The notes under the pieces are model-generated. The model was not told the origin of the DNA, did no database searches, and saw nothing but the letters and a program-made list of their open reading frames with translations. The position numbers were made by a program, and so were the translations under genes. Shown in pieces: positions 1 to 6,096 of a stretch of 8,714 nucleotides of DNA. How positions within the stretch are numbered: position 1 is the first letter of the stretch; each line of letters starts with the position of its first letter. Source of the stretch: Clostridiales bacterium (GTDB lineage: Bacteria; Bacillota; Clostridia; Oscillospirales; Acutalibacteraceae). Location: NCBI GenBank assembly GCA_019418545.1, contig DYBQ01000097.1, positions 1 through 8,714 of the forward strand. Direction: 5' to 3'.

Positions 1-187
1 TGACTATTCTACCACGCTTTTTCTCTCCTGTCAACGCCTTTTTTCTCTTTTTTTCGCCTTTTCCCTCGGTTTGGAATATATGTCAGTTTTTCAAACATTT
101 TCCTTATATTTCTGTGAGGAAAGTTTTGTTTTCACGTATATTTCTTCCCTTATAGCAGATACTTCCTTTTATAAAGGAGAGATGTGT

Positions 188-874
188 ATGACGAAAAAAC
201 GATGGCTTTTAATTTGGAAGATTGGCATCATCCTTCTGGTAAATATTTTAGTTATTGTAGCAGTAGTCCAGCCATCCCTCCCCGCATTATCCCGTCTTGG
301 TTCTCGGGGAGAGGAAGTCAAACAAATCCAAACCGTTTTAAAAGACCGTCAGTTATATACCGGAAATATTGATGGGATTTATGGCGCACAAACACAGAAG
401 GCTGTGATTAAATTTCAAAAACAAATGGGCCTTACTGCCGATGGTATAGCTGGTCCCAAAACCCTTTCTGTTCTTGGTCTTGGAGATGCTCCTGCTGGTG
501 TAACTGGTATGGGTGGATACAGTGCCAATGAAGTTGCACTTCTTGCCCGCATCATCTCTGCCGAAGCCCGTGGAGAACCATATACAGGACAGGTAGCTGT
601 CGGTGCTGTCATTCTAAACCGTGTTGCCCATCCCAGCTTTCCCAACACATTAGCAGGAGTCATTTATCAGCCCGGTGCTTTTTCCTGCCTGGATGATGGG
701 GGCGTCAATGCACCTGTTGCAGACTCTGCCTATAAAGCTGCCCGTGACGCTATTAACGGAAGCGACCCTTCCGGCGGTGCAATTTATTATTATAATCCCC
801 GCACAGCCACCAGCCAATGGATTTTTTCCCGTCCCATTATTACGGTGATTGGCCAGCATCGTTTTTGCTCCTAA
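188..874 (+). CDS. sleB: Spore cortex-lytic enzyme SleB-type hydrolase
   Basis: Predicted 228-aa germination hydrolase that cleaves the muramic-delta-lactam peptidoglycan of the spore cortex. Visible order: basic N-terminus (MTKKR), one hydrophobic segment at about residues 12-27 (uncleaved anchor or signal), a PG_binding_1 domain at about 36-96 (GSRGEEVKQIQ, DGIYGAQTQKAV, DGIAGPKTL), then a Hydrolase_2 catalytic domain at about 118-227. The SAEARGE motif carries the presumed catalytic Glu126, as in known SleB enzymes. It is shorter than Bacillus subtilis SleB (about 305 aa), mainly through a short linker. The ATG at 188 is chosen because AAAGGAG (173-179) lies 8 nt upstream; an ATG at 182 is too close and one at 71 has no ribosome site. 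The gene stands alone: ypeB, its usual partner in bacilli, is not adjacent. Expression in the forespore is expected from family knowledge, but I could not identify a convincing sigma-G promoter. Family assignment is confident. Confidence 0.93.
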   Translation: MTKKRWLLIWKIGIILLVNILVIVAVVQPSLPALSRLGSRGEEVKQIQTVLKDRQLYTGNIDGIYGAQTQKAVIKFQKQMGLTADGIAGPKTLSVLGLGDAPAGVTGMGGYSANEVALLARIISAEARGEPYTGQVAVGAVILNRVAHPSFPNTLAGVIYQPGAFSCLDDGGVNAPVADSAYKAARDAINGSDPSGGAIYYYNPRTATSQWIFSRPIITVIGQHRFCS

Positions 875-891
875 TTGTATAATCTATAATA

Positions 892-936
892 AAAAATACG
901 GAAAGTGTATATCATTAAAACACTTTCCGTATTTTT
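892..936. terminator. Bidirectional intrinsic terminator between sleB and the LUD gene
   Basis: Perfect 17-bp inverted repeat (892-908 with 920-936, 11-nt loop) with core ACGGAAAGTGT/ACACTTTCCGT. An A-run on one side and a T-run on the other mean it can end transcripts in both directions. It sits between two convergent stop codons, 18 nt after the sleB stop and 24 nt beyond the LUD gene stop. Confidence 0.92.
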
Positions 937-959
937 CTATAAATATTATTCTATAAGTA

Positions 960-1631
960 TTAGTATCCCAACTCTTCTCCTACCAGAATCACTTTAATTC
1001 TGCCTTCATATTTGGGCTGCTGTTTCGCAATCACCGTATATCCGGCACAGATTCTATCCGCAGAGGCACACCCTTCGGTCATACCTCCGCACACCCCTTT
1101 ACATTCTCCTGTATGTGCACAATAGGTATCCCGATTCAAGCGAATGCAGTTTGCCGGAGCAGCCTCTGTTTTCAGCCGTAAAACAGCCTCTTCCAAATTG
1201 GCAACAATTTTATTATATCCAGCTACCACAATGACACTTTTCGGTCCAAACAGCATAGCCGCTACCCGATTGCAGTTGCCGTCTACATTAAAAAGCTCTC
1301 CCTGTTCAGTAATGGCGTTGGAGCTGGTCAAATATACATCTGCACAAAAGGCCATTCGATAAATTTCCTCCACCTTTTGAGGAGTCGTCCCCGGTGCGCT
1401 TCTGTCCAAAAATTCATACAGCCCGCTCCGCAGCAGATTCATAATACCGCACTCTTCCAGCGTTACAGAGCCTCCGCAGGTAACCATTTGGCCTTCTTCC
1501 AAATATTCCGCCACCTGTTCAATGGCTTCCTTGCGAGTAGGAGCATACACTGCTTCCATCCGGTTTTTACGCAGGGCTTCCAGGGTTTTTTCAATTCTCA
1601 TTTCCACAATTTTGCGTTTGCTTTCATCCAT
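960..1631 (-). CDS. LUD-domain (LutC/YkgG-like) lactate utilization family protein
   Basis: 223-aa protein of the LUD (DUF162) family. Visible motifs: GGSVTLEECG at 53-62, SSNAITEQGELFNVDGNCNR at 103-122, MLFGPKSVIVVAGYNKIV at 126-143, and a C-terminal RIKVILVGEELGY. A Cys-rich segment (C171, C177, C181, C188, C195) precedes the C-terminus and could bind metal or an Fe-S cluster; this is inference. In LutABC systems LutC takes part in L-lactate oxidation, but here no lutA or lutB is adjacent, so a role in lactate use is not shown. Stand-alone LUD proteins are common in Clostridia and mostly uncharacterised. The start is the ATG at 1631, with AGGAGG 7-8 nt upstream; an ATG 18 nt further up overlaps that ribosome site. 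A terminator separates it from the gene upstream, so it needs its own promoter, which I could not define. Confidence 0.88.
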   Translation of the reverse strand: MDESKRKIVEMRIEKTLEALRKNRMEAVYAPTRKEAIEQVAEYLEEGQMVTCGGSVTLEECGIMNLLRSGLYEFLDRSAPGTTPQKVEEIYRMAFCADVYLTSSNAITEQGELFNVDGNCNRVAAMLFGPKSVIVVAGYNKIVANLEEAVLRLKTEAAPANCIRLNRDTYCAHTGECKGVCGGMTEGCASADRICAGYTVIAKQQPKYEGRIKVILVGEELGY

Positions 1632-1672
1632 CAAAATTCCTCCATTCATTTACTTATTACAAGGTAAATACA

Positions 1673-1711
1673 AAAAGAAGCGCCCGATTCTCCAAAACCA
1701 GCGCCTCTTTT
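1673..1711 (-). terminator. Intrinsic terminator after the DUF3592-like gene
   Basis: Inverted repeat with arms 1673-1683 and 1701-1711 (AAAAGA/TCTTTT outer part and GCGC core, one A-C mismatch, 17-nt loop). Read on the minus strand it ends in a T-run (CTTCTTTTTG). It lies 19 nt after the stop of the 1730-2224 gene and upstream of the LUD gene, separating the two transcripts. Confidence 0.75.
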
Positions 1712-1729
1712 GCTTTACCAAATACTATC

Positions 1730-2224
1730 TCAATGCTCTTGTACATCCGGCAGGATTTCATCCATATCTACATAGTATGCCTGGTACCTGTCATCTTCTA
1801 CATATACTTTCACCTGTCTGTGCATCACAGAAAAGTCCGGATAACGATACAAATTGCCGCTTGTAAAAATATGGATAACCCCAGCAGCATCCACATATCG
1901 GACTTTCGCCACATAGGGATGACGGTTATTGACACGGATATTGTAATTGGGAGTAATCTCCACCACTTCACCCCAAATATACCGTCCCGATTCATACAAT
2001 CTTTTTGCAGCCTGCCTCTTTTTTCTTTCTCTGGACAGAAAAACAATTCCCAACACCAGAAAAATCAAGCCAATCCCTGAAAAACACACTGCAAAAATCC
2101 ATTCTCCAGACAGAATTCCGGCCACCAGGCCTACCGCAGTAAACACGCCTCCCAGGATGGAATAAGGCAGTCCCAGCCAAAACATGATATCATGTTTTTC
2201 ATATGCTTTTTTTGCATTTTTCAT
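1730..2224 (-). CDS. Two-TM membrane protein, DUF3592-like
   Basis: 164-aa protein with two predicted membrane helices (about 14-38 and 42-64), a basic stop-transfer stretch (SRERKKRQAAKR, 64-75), then a cytoplasmic beta-rich domain of about 85 residues (YIWGEVVEITPNYN, RHPYVAKVRYVDAAG, VKVYVEDDRYQAYYVDM). This layout and the pattern of a G-V-V-E-I strand followed by a P-Y-V-A-K-V-R-Y strand resemble the DUF3592 family, whose function is unknown. The match is by eye and moderate. The ATG at 2224 follows a GGGGAA ribosome site by 5 nt. It starts 33 nt after the stop of the lipoprotein gene with no terminator between, so the two are probably co-transcribed from the promoter at 2863-2891. A cell-envelope role is possible, but nothing in the sequence defines it. 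Confidence 0.75.
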   Translation of the reverse strand: MKNAKKAYEKHDIMFWLGLPYSILGGVFTAVGLVAGILSGEWIFAVCFSGIGLIFLVLGIVFLSRERKKRQAAKRLYESGRYIWGEVVEITPNYNIRVNNRHPYVAKVRYVDAAGVIHIFTSGNLYRYPDFSVMHRQVKVYVEDDRYQAYYVDMDEILPDVQEH

Positions 2225-2257
2225 GTCTGTTCCCCAACCTCTCCGGTATAGGCCAGA

Positions 2258-2797
2258 TTATTTTTTAAAAGCTTTAAAGTCTGCCGTTACCTGCTCTGTA
2301 TGGGTATCATGGGTTTCGCCAGCAATAGAGTCCTTATAAACCATCAAATATTTTCCACTGTCCGAGAGAACGGCATTTGCGGTCATTCCCATCAATTCAA
2401 ACTTTCCATCTTTTTTGACAGAATCGAGAATCTCTTGGGCAGTCTCATTCAAATTTGCCGTATCATACTCATACAGCTCCATGGAAATATTATTGGTTCC
2501 CTCAAAGCTGCCGGTATATTTAACGCCTTTCTCAGCGCCAATAAAGTCTGCCTCCATTTCTGTAGCATCCCCGGAAATATATTCCTTTGCAAGCATATAC
2601 TTGGCCAGTCCATCGAGGGTATCCTCATATTTGGATTCATCCACTTCCGCCGCAGAAGATTCTTCTGTCTGAGAGGCCCCATCAGAAGTGGTTTCAGAAG
2701 TTGTGGAAGAAGCAGGCACATCCACCGCACAACCTGCAAAAGACAGCAGCAGCATCGCAGCGGCAGCCAGTGCCGCCAATTTTAATCCTTTTTTCAT
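2258..2797 (-). CDS. Small secreted lipoprotein of unknown function
   Basis: 179-aa predicted lipoprotein. It has a type II signal peptide (MKKGLKL, hydrophobic 8-20, lipobox FAGC with the lipidated Cys23; Phe at -3 is slightly unusual), a Ser/Thr/Glu-rich low-complexity linker at about 28-52, then a folded domain of about 125 residues (56-179) containing LDGLAKYMLAKEYISGDATEMEADFIGAEKG and a final strand GKYLMVYKD. I do not recognise a named family; small extracytoplasmic domains of this kind are frequent in Clostridia. The ATG at 2797 is preceded by AGGAGA with about 10 nt spacing. A strong promoter lies upstream, and the two-TM DUF3592-like gene follows 33 nt downstream, suggesting a membrane-protein/lipoprotein pair on one transcript. 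No catalytic motif is visible. Confidence 0.8.
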   Translation of the reverse strand: MKKGLKLAALAAAAMLLLSFAGCAVDVPASSTTSETTSDGASQTEESSAAEVDESKYEDTLDGLAKYMLAKEYISGDATEMEADFIGAEKGVKYTGSFEGTNNISMELYEYDTANLNETAQEILDSVKKDGKFELMGMTANAVLSDSGKYLMVYKDSIAGETHDTHTEQVTADFKAFKK

Positions 2798-2858
2798 AAG
2801 AACTCATTCTCCTGTTCTAAATATTCTGCATTATAAGGAACTGATTGGATTACAATGA

Positions 2859-2871
2859 GGATATTATATCC
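2859..2871. promoter_or_regulatory. Palindrome over the -10 box, candidate operator
   Basis: Perfect 6-bp arms with one central base: GGATAT-T-ATATCC. It encloses the TATAAT of the lipoprotein promoter, a position where a bound repressor would block RNA polymerase. Part of the symmetry comes from the AT-rich -10 itself, so chance is possible. The regulator is unknown. Confidence 0.3.
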
Positions 2872-2891
2872 TATTTTCCCCCTCTATGCAA
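2863..2891 (-). promoter_or_regulatory. Sigma-A promoter for the lipoprotein/DUF3592 operon
   Basis: Minus strand: -35 TTGCAT (2886-2891), 17-nt spacer, -10 TATAAT (2863-2868). The start of transcription is expected near 2856, giving a leader of about 60 nt. It sits just downstream of the MATE stop codon, where no clear terminator is visible, so MATE read-through could add to expression. A palindrome (2859-2871) overlaps the -10. Confidence 0.8.
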
Positions 2892-2916
2892 GGCAACCGG
2901 CGGCTTTGCAAAAAGT

Positions 2917-4296
2917 TTACGATTGAACGCTAAGCTCTTTTTCCTGCTCATACAAATGCTTTTTCCACACATACAGCAAATACCAAATTGTCAAAACCAG
3001 CCCCTTGCAAATAGCCGTAATAGTCAAAGCCCACCAAATGCCGTCCAATCCCAGGGACGTTGCTGAAAGGAGCAGTGCCAGCGGGATTCTCATCAAATTA
3101 AAAAATACGCTCACCGCCGAAGGCACCTTGGTTTCGCCCAATCCATTAAAGGCACCCGTAGAGCATCCTTCCATACAAACAAACATCTGGCACACACCCA
3201 AAATTCGCAAATAGGAAGCGCCCATAGGAATAACTTCCGGCTCCCGGATAAAAATTTGGAATATATATTCGGGGAATACCACCAGGACAACTGTACATAA
3301 AAATCCCCAAATGCTCATCAGCAGCAAAGCTGTGTTATAACCCTTTTTCACTCGCTGCATTTTCCCAGCTCCATAATTCTGTCCGATAAAGGCATTCACT
3401 GCCATGGAGAAACCGCCGGAAATCATCCAGGAAATACTTTCAATTTGTCCGCCCACCTTTTGGACTGCCACAGGATTAGAGCCCCAGCCTGCTACCATAC
3501 TGGAAATAATCAGCGATAATCCGGACATAAACACATTTTGAATTCCCACAGGCAGTCCAAGCTTCCAAATAGAGCGCAGATGCTCCCAATTTGGCTTTTT
3601 AAACACAGGGATGCCCACAAAGAAATGACCCTGTTTTATGGCTAATAAAACAAACAACAAGGTAACCACTCCCTGGGCGCCGGCGGTGGCCACAGCCGCT
3701 CCAATTACCCCCATAGCAGGAATCGGGCCAATACCAAAAATCAAAACGGGGTCAAGAACCAGATTTAACACCAATCCCACTGCTGTGGCCCAAAAGGGGC
3801 TTTTCGAGTCTCCAATACCAGTATAAACGCCGGTAAATACCTGGTTAATGGTACTGAAGAAAATACCCGCCGTACCGGTAATCAGCAGGTAGCTCACGGC
3901 GTTGTTGTGGATGACCTCATCGGTAAACTGGAACACGCCCACCATCAGCTGATGTCCGCACACCACAACAGCCATACACAGCAAAATAATAAACACGCCC
4001 ATTTGAAAAGCGCCTGCGGCAAAACTCCGGGCTTTGTCCTCATTTCCTTCTCCAATAGAGTGCGCTACTTTAATTTGCCCGCCCATCTTGGCTACAGATG
4101 TACAGCTGTCAGCAATCCAAAGATAAATACCAGCCGCTCCTACAGCAGCTACTGCACCGCTGCCCAAACCGCCAATCCAAATCATGTCCACCAGATTATA
4201 AGCCATTTGGACGAAAGCTGTCATCATAATGGGCATTGCTAACCGTGTGAGCTTTCCAAAAATGCTTCCCTCCAGCAGGTTTGCTGCATTTTTCAT
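2917..4296 (-). CDS. MATE family efflux transporter
   Basis: 459-aa inner-membrane antiporter of the multidrug and toxic compound extrusion family, of the usual length, with two homologous MatE halves and about 12 membrane helices. The N-terminus (LLEGSIFGKLTRLAMPIMMTAFVQMAYNLVDM) is the typical MATE start: a short amphipathic lead, the conserved P in helix 1 and the YNLVD motif. Helix-rich stretches follow throughout, with GIGDSKSPFWATAVGLVLNLVLDPVLIFG in the first half and FNGLGETKVPSAVSVFFNLMRIPLAL in the second. Such pumps export cationic drugs or metabolites using Na+ or H+; the substrate cannot be read here. The ATG at 4296 follows GGAG by 7 nt. The leader holds a strong promoter and then an intrinsic terminator, so expression is probably controlled by attenuation. 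No clear terminator follows the stop. Confidence 0.95.
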   Translation of the reverse strand: MKNAANLLEGSIFGKLTRLAMPIMMTAFVQMAYNLVDMIWIGGLGSGAVAAVGAAGIYLWIADSCTSVAKMGGQIKVAHSIGEGNEDKARSFAAGAFQMGVFIILLCMAVVVCGHQLMVGVFQFTDEVIHNNAVSYLLITGTAGIFFSTINQVFTGVYTGIGDSKSPFWATAVGLVLNLVLDPVLIFGIGPIPAMGVIGAAVATAGAQGVVTLLFVLLAIKQGHFFVGIPVFKKPNWEHLRSIWKLGLPVGIQNVFMSGLSLIISSMVAGWGSNPVAVQKVGGQIESISWMISGGFSMAVNAFIGQNYGAGKMQRVKKGYNTALLLMSIWGFLCTVVLVVFPEYIFQIFIREPEVIPMGASYLRILGVCQMFVCMEGCSTGAFNGLGETKVPSAVSVFFNLMRIPLALLLSATSLGLDGIWWALTITAICKGLVLTIWYLLYVWKKHLYEQEKELSVQS

Positions 4297-4335
4297 ACAT
4301 CTTCTCCTTTTCTCTTTTCTCCAAAGCCGGCGCCG

Positions 4336-4379
4336 AAAAAAGGACCCGAAAGCTGCGGCTGTGCCGCAGCTCCAGGTCC
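4336..4379 (-). terminator. Intrinsic terminator inside the MATE leader (candidate attenuator)
   Basis: On the minus strand: GGACC, 3-nt internal loop, AGCTGCGGC, loop ACA, GCCGCAGCT, 4-nt internal loop, GGTCC, then TTTTTT (4336-4341). That is 14 GC-rich base pairs with an immediate U-tract. It lies downstream of the near-consensus promoter (4413-4441) and 40 nt upstream of the MATE start codon, so a transcript from that promoter meets it before reaching the gene. I found no ATG-initiated leader peptide and no obvious alternative antiterminator helix. Confidence 0.85.
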
Positions 4380-4412
4380 ACCGTCCACCAACTTATAAAT
4401 CTTTCTGCCCTC

Positions 4413-4441
4413 ATTGTATCCGTTCTATATAGCCTTGTCAA
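4413..4441 (-). promoter_or_regulatory. Near-consensus sigma-A promoter for the MATE gene
   Basis: Minus strand: -35 TTGACA (4436-4441, perfect), 17-nt spacer, -10 TACAAT (4413-4418). Transcription is expected to start near 4406, giving a leader of about 110 nt to the MATE ATG at 4296. It lies about 70 nt beyond the stop of the SLOG-like gene. Confidence 0.85.
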
Positions 4442-4511
4442 TATCATATTTCTTTGTTCTTCTACAATTTTGTAAGACCGTGTTTTTTGATTCTGCTCTC
4501 AAAATATCTCC

Positions 4512-4985
4512 CTACCGCTTTTCAAAAATAACAAATGGTATTTCTGTTATTTGAATCAATCCCTTTTTTTCCCGCTTACGGGCATATGCAAGCAGCTTCA
4601 CGGCATTAGAGGCCGAATGATGGGCATATATAATCAGATAATCCGTATGCTCTATCATATATCGATTGGCACGGATAATAGCTGCTTTTTTCGGCACATC
4701 TTCCATTCCAGAAGGATACAATGTACTGTCGAATCCATCTGACAGAAACTCCTTTTGTGTTGTGGGATAATACGGCAGTAACAGCGTAAGTTTCACGTTC
4801 GGATACCAACGCTTTACCTCTTTAACCGCTCGAGCTGCAAGACGGTCAAAATTCCCATAGTGTCCAACAACAAATTCCCTTACATTACAACATACGATAT
4901 GGGCTTCAATCGCTGTATACAATGCCGAATAAATTTCTTCCGATGCTTCTCTATGCCCAATCAAAAAACATTTTTTCCCGCTCAT
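4512..4985 (-). CDS. SLOG-like Rossmann-fold protein
   Basis: 157-aa protein with hallmarks of the SLOG (SMF/DprA-LOG) nucleotide-binding superfamily as found in short clostridial proteins. They are: an N-terminal strand and FLIGHRE motif (8-13), a central VREFVVGHYGNFDRLAARAVKEVK (35-58), LTLLLPYYP (66-74), a YPSGMEDVPKKAAIIRANRYMI segment (90-111), and a C-terminal strand DYLIIYAHHSASN (115-127) in place of the usual G-G-S-x-x-N loop. SLOG proteins bind nucleotides or nucleotide-derived ligands; no effector domain is attached and the function is unknown. The ATG at 4985 is preferred over that at 4991 because GAGGGAG lies 7 nt upstream of the former and abuts the latter. It has its own promoter, shared back to back with the XRE gene at 5104. 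No defence-type partner gene is adjacent. Confidence 0.75.
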   Translation of the reverse strand: MSGKKCFLIGHREASEEIYSALYTAIEAHIVCCNVREFVVGHYGNFDRLAARAVKEVKRWYPNVKLTLLLPYYPTTQKEFLSDGFDSTLYPSGMEDVPKKAAIIRANRYMIEHTDYLIIYAHHSASNAVKLLAYARKREKKGLIQITEIPFVIFEKR

Positions 4986-5023
4986 TGTCATTCTCCCTCT
5001 ATATACTTATTTTTATCGTTAAA

Positions 5024-5052
5024 ATTATACGTTTTAAATGATTATAAAGCAA
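5024..5052 (-). promoter_or_regulatory. Sigma-A promoter for the SLOG-like gene
   Basis: Minus strand: -35 TTGCTT (5047-5052), 17-nt spacer, -10 TATAAT (5024-5029), about 40 nt ahead of the start codon at 4985. The -35 touches the weaker -35 of the divergent XRE promoter, so the two may compete. Confidence 0.65.
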
Positions 5053-5071
5053 CGTTTTGTAAAAGTATAAT
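5042..5071 (+). promoter_or_regulatory. Sigma-A promoter for the first XRE regulator
   Basis: -10 TATAAT (5066-5071) with a weak -35 TTATAA (5042-5047) at 18-nt spacing. Transcription would start near 5078, about 26 nt before the ATG at 5104. Confidence 0.5.
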
Positions 5072-5103
5072 TTACGAAGAAAACAAGTGAAGGGATGGTA
5101 CAG

Positions 5104-5409
5104 ATGAAGGATGTTCTCTCTGTCATAACTGAATACCGACAGGCACGCGGCTGGACGGAATACCAGCTGGCAGAACGTTCCGGCCTGCCCCAATCCACCA
5201 TCTCCTCCTGGTATCGGAAAAACATGGTCCCCACCATTCCGTCTCTGGAAAAAATCTGTGCGGCTTTCGGCGTCACACTTTCCCAATTGTTGGCTGAAGA
5301 AGACGAGCCAGTTTCTCTCACTGCTACACAGAAAGAGCTTTTGGAACGCTGGGCAAAACTCAATGAGGAGCAACAAGCCATTTTGTTTTCCCTGATGGAT
5401 ATTATGTGA
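5104..5409 (+). CDS. XRE-family HTH regulator (paralog A)
   Basis: 101-aa DNA-binding protein with a Cro/CI-type HTH at about residues 5-65: RGWTEYQLAERSGLPQSTISSWYRKN spans the two-helix motif, followed by the typical VPTIPSLEKICAAFGVTLSQLLAEE. The C-terminal 35 residues (LTATQKELLERWAKLNEEQQAILFSLMDIM) form one or two amphipathic helices, probably for dimerisation. The ATG at 5104 is chosen because AGGG at 5091-5094 lies 9 nt upstream; the ATG at 5095 overlaps the end of that site. The gene is clearly paralogous to the minus-strand regulator at 5751-6074 over its whole length (shared RGW-EY-LA, QSTI, IC--FG-TLSQ, KEL-E-W). Its promoter overlaps dyad symmetry, so autoregulation and control of the divergent SLOG-like gene are plausible. 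The target genes are unknown. Confidence 0.88.
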   Translation: MKDVLSVITEYRQARGWTEYQLAERSGLPQSTISSWYRKNMVPTIPSLEKICAAFGVTLSQLLAEEDEPVSLTATQKELLERWAKLNEEQQAILFSLMDIM

Positions 5410-5461
5410 AAAAACAGGAATCTCATCAGGGATTTGGTTTCATAAAAGTGAGGTGCCCCTC

Positions 5462-5704
5462 ATGAACGTGGGCGAAGCAATCAAAGAACGAATTCTGGAA
5501 CTATGCCGGCAGCACAATCTTTCCATCAATAAATTGAGCAGTATAAGTGGTGTCACCCAGTCTACCGTTAACAATATTATCAGTGGACGCAACCGTAGCA
5601 CTACCGTTTCCACGATTCAAAAGCTTTGCGATGGACTAGGAATTACGATTGAAGAATTCTTTCATTCTGAACTTTTCCGCAATTTGGAGCAAGAACTCAA
5701 ATAA
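5462..5704 (+). CDS. Small XRE-family HTH regulator
   Basis: 80-aa protein that is almost entirely one HTH domain: IKERILELCRQHNLSINKLSSISGVTQSTVNNIISGRNR (7-45) contains the recognition helix region QSTVNNIISG, followed by TTVSTIQKLCDGLGITIEEFF. The short tail (HSELFRNLEQELK) offers little for ligand binding, so it may act as a dimeric DNA binder or a modulator of its neighbours. The ATG at 5462 is preferred, with GAGGTG at 5449-5454 and 7-nt spacing; a GTG three codons upstream lies inside that site. It starts 52 nt after the stop of the first XRE gene with no terminator or evident promoter between, so the two are probably one transcript that ends at the hairpin at 5708-5751. It is more distant in sequence from the other two XRE proteins than they are from each other. 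Confidence 0.87.
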   Translation: MNVGEAIKERILELCRQHNLSINKLSSISGVTQSTVNNIISGRNRSTTVSTIQKLCDGLGITIEEFFHSELFRNLEQELK

Positions 5705-5707
5705 TAT

Positions 5708-5751
5708 AAAAGCACAAGGCACAGGAAATTTCTCCTGAACCTTGTGCTTTT
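5708..5751. terminator. Bidirectional terminator between convergent XRE genes
   Basis: Stem of 12 bp (5708-5719 with 5740-5751, AAAAGCACAAGG/CCTTGTGCTTTT), a 2x2 internal loop, then CAGG/CCTG and an 8-nt loop. T-rich flanks are present in both directions. The first base of the right flank overlaps the stop codon of the minus-strand gene, and the hairpin starts 4 nt after the plus-strand stop. Confidence 0.9.
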
Positions 5752-6074
5752 CATTTTTTAATCTTGTTTTCGGGATTCATAGCTTTTACAACCTGAAGCA
5801 CAGCGCTTTTCTGATTTGGTGCAAGAGCTACCCAATATTCAAACAGTTCCTTTAATTCCGGAGTCAATTCTACCATTTCCCCTTCTGAAAAGAACTGGGA
5901 CAGCGTGATGCCGAATCCCTGACAGATACTTTCCAATGTGGCAATAGAAGGGACGGTATTTCTTCGATAAATATTCGCAATCGTGGATTGATTTAAACCA
6001 CAGCTTTTGGCCAGCCGATATTCGCTCCAGCCCCGTTCCTCTAATAAGTGCCGCAGTCTCTCATTGGTGTCCAT
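5751..6074 (-). CDS. XRE-family HTH regulator (paralog B)
   Basis: 107-aa regulator with a Cro/CI-type HTH at about residues 4-64 (RGWSEYRLAKSCGLNQSTIANIYRRN, then VPSIATLESICQGFGITLSQFFSE) and a helical C-terminal tail (LTPELKELFEYWVALAPNQKSAVLQVVKAM) like that of the regulator at 5104. The two are clear paralogs yet lie in opposite orientation, separated only by the small XRE gene. The ATG at 6074 follows GAGG by about 10 nt, a slightly long spacing. The upstream region holds a 10-bp inverted repeat (6097-6130) over a possible extended -10 box, suggesting self-repression. The gene ends inside a shared bidirectional terminator. Family membership is certain in broad terms; its ligand and targets cannot be deduced. 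Confidence 0.88.
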   Translation of the reverse strand: MDTNERLRHLLEERGWSEYRLAKSCGLNQSTIANIYRRNTVPSIATLESICQGFGITLSQFFSEGEMVELTPELKELFEYWVALAPNQKSAVLQVVKAMNPENKIKK

Positions 6075-6096
6075 AGCATCACATCCTCATATAACC

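Larger units (their letters stand above)
5022..5073. promoter_or_regulatory. Inverted repeat linking the two divergent -10 boxes
   Basis: Perfect 9-bp inverted repeat: AAATTATAC (5022-5030) and GTATAATTT (5065-5073), 34 nt apart. Each arm holds the -10 of one of two divergent promoters. A direct repeat ACGTTTT (5029-5035 and 5052-5058) and a smaller dyad GTAAA/TTTAC (5059-5063 and 5071-5075) also lie here. Plausible operator for the XRE regulator at 5104; the AT-richness and shared -10 sequence weaken the case. Confidence 0.35.

Noticed and set aside
135..164. Possible sigma-G promoter for sleB (CGTATA, 17 nt, GATACTT)
   Set aside because: Only a partial match in an AT-rich stretch, and the transcript would start almost on the ribosome site; suggestive but not supportable.
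71..187. N-terminal extension of SleB from the ATG at 71
   Set aside because: No ribosome site precedes it, the extra residues do not look like a signal, and an ideal Shine-Dalgarno precedes the ATG at 188.
1..187. Pyrimidine-rich stretch before sleB
   Set aside because: The first 70 bases are T/C-rich without repeats or a clear hairpin; nothing specific can be named.
4196..4447. Minus-strand 83-aa frame across the MATE leader
   Set aside because: It has no ribosome site, begins upstream of the promoter's transcript start, and runs into the MATE gene in another frame.
4512..4985. SLOG protein as part of an anti-phage system
   Set aside because: Defence SLOG proteins usually carry or neighbour an effector (TIR, TM, nuclease); none is present here.
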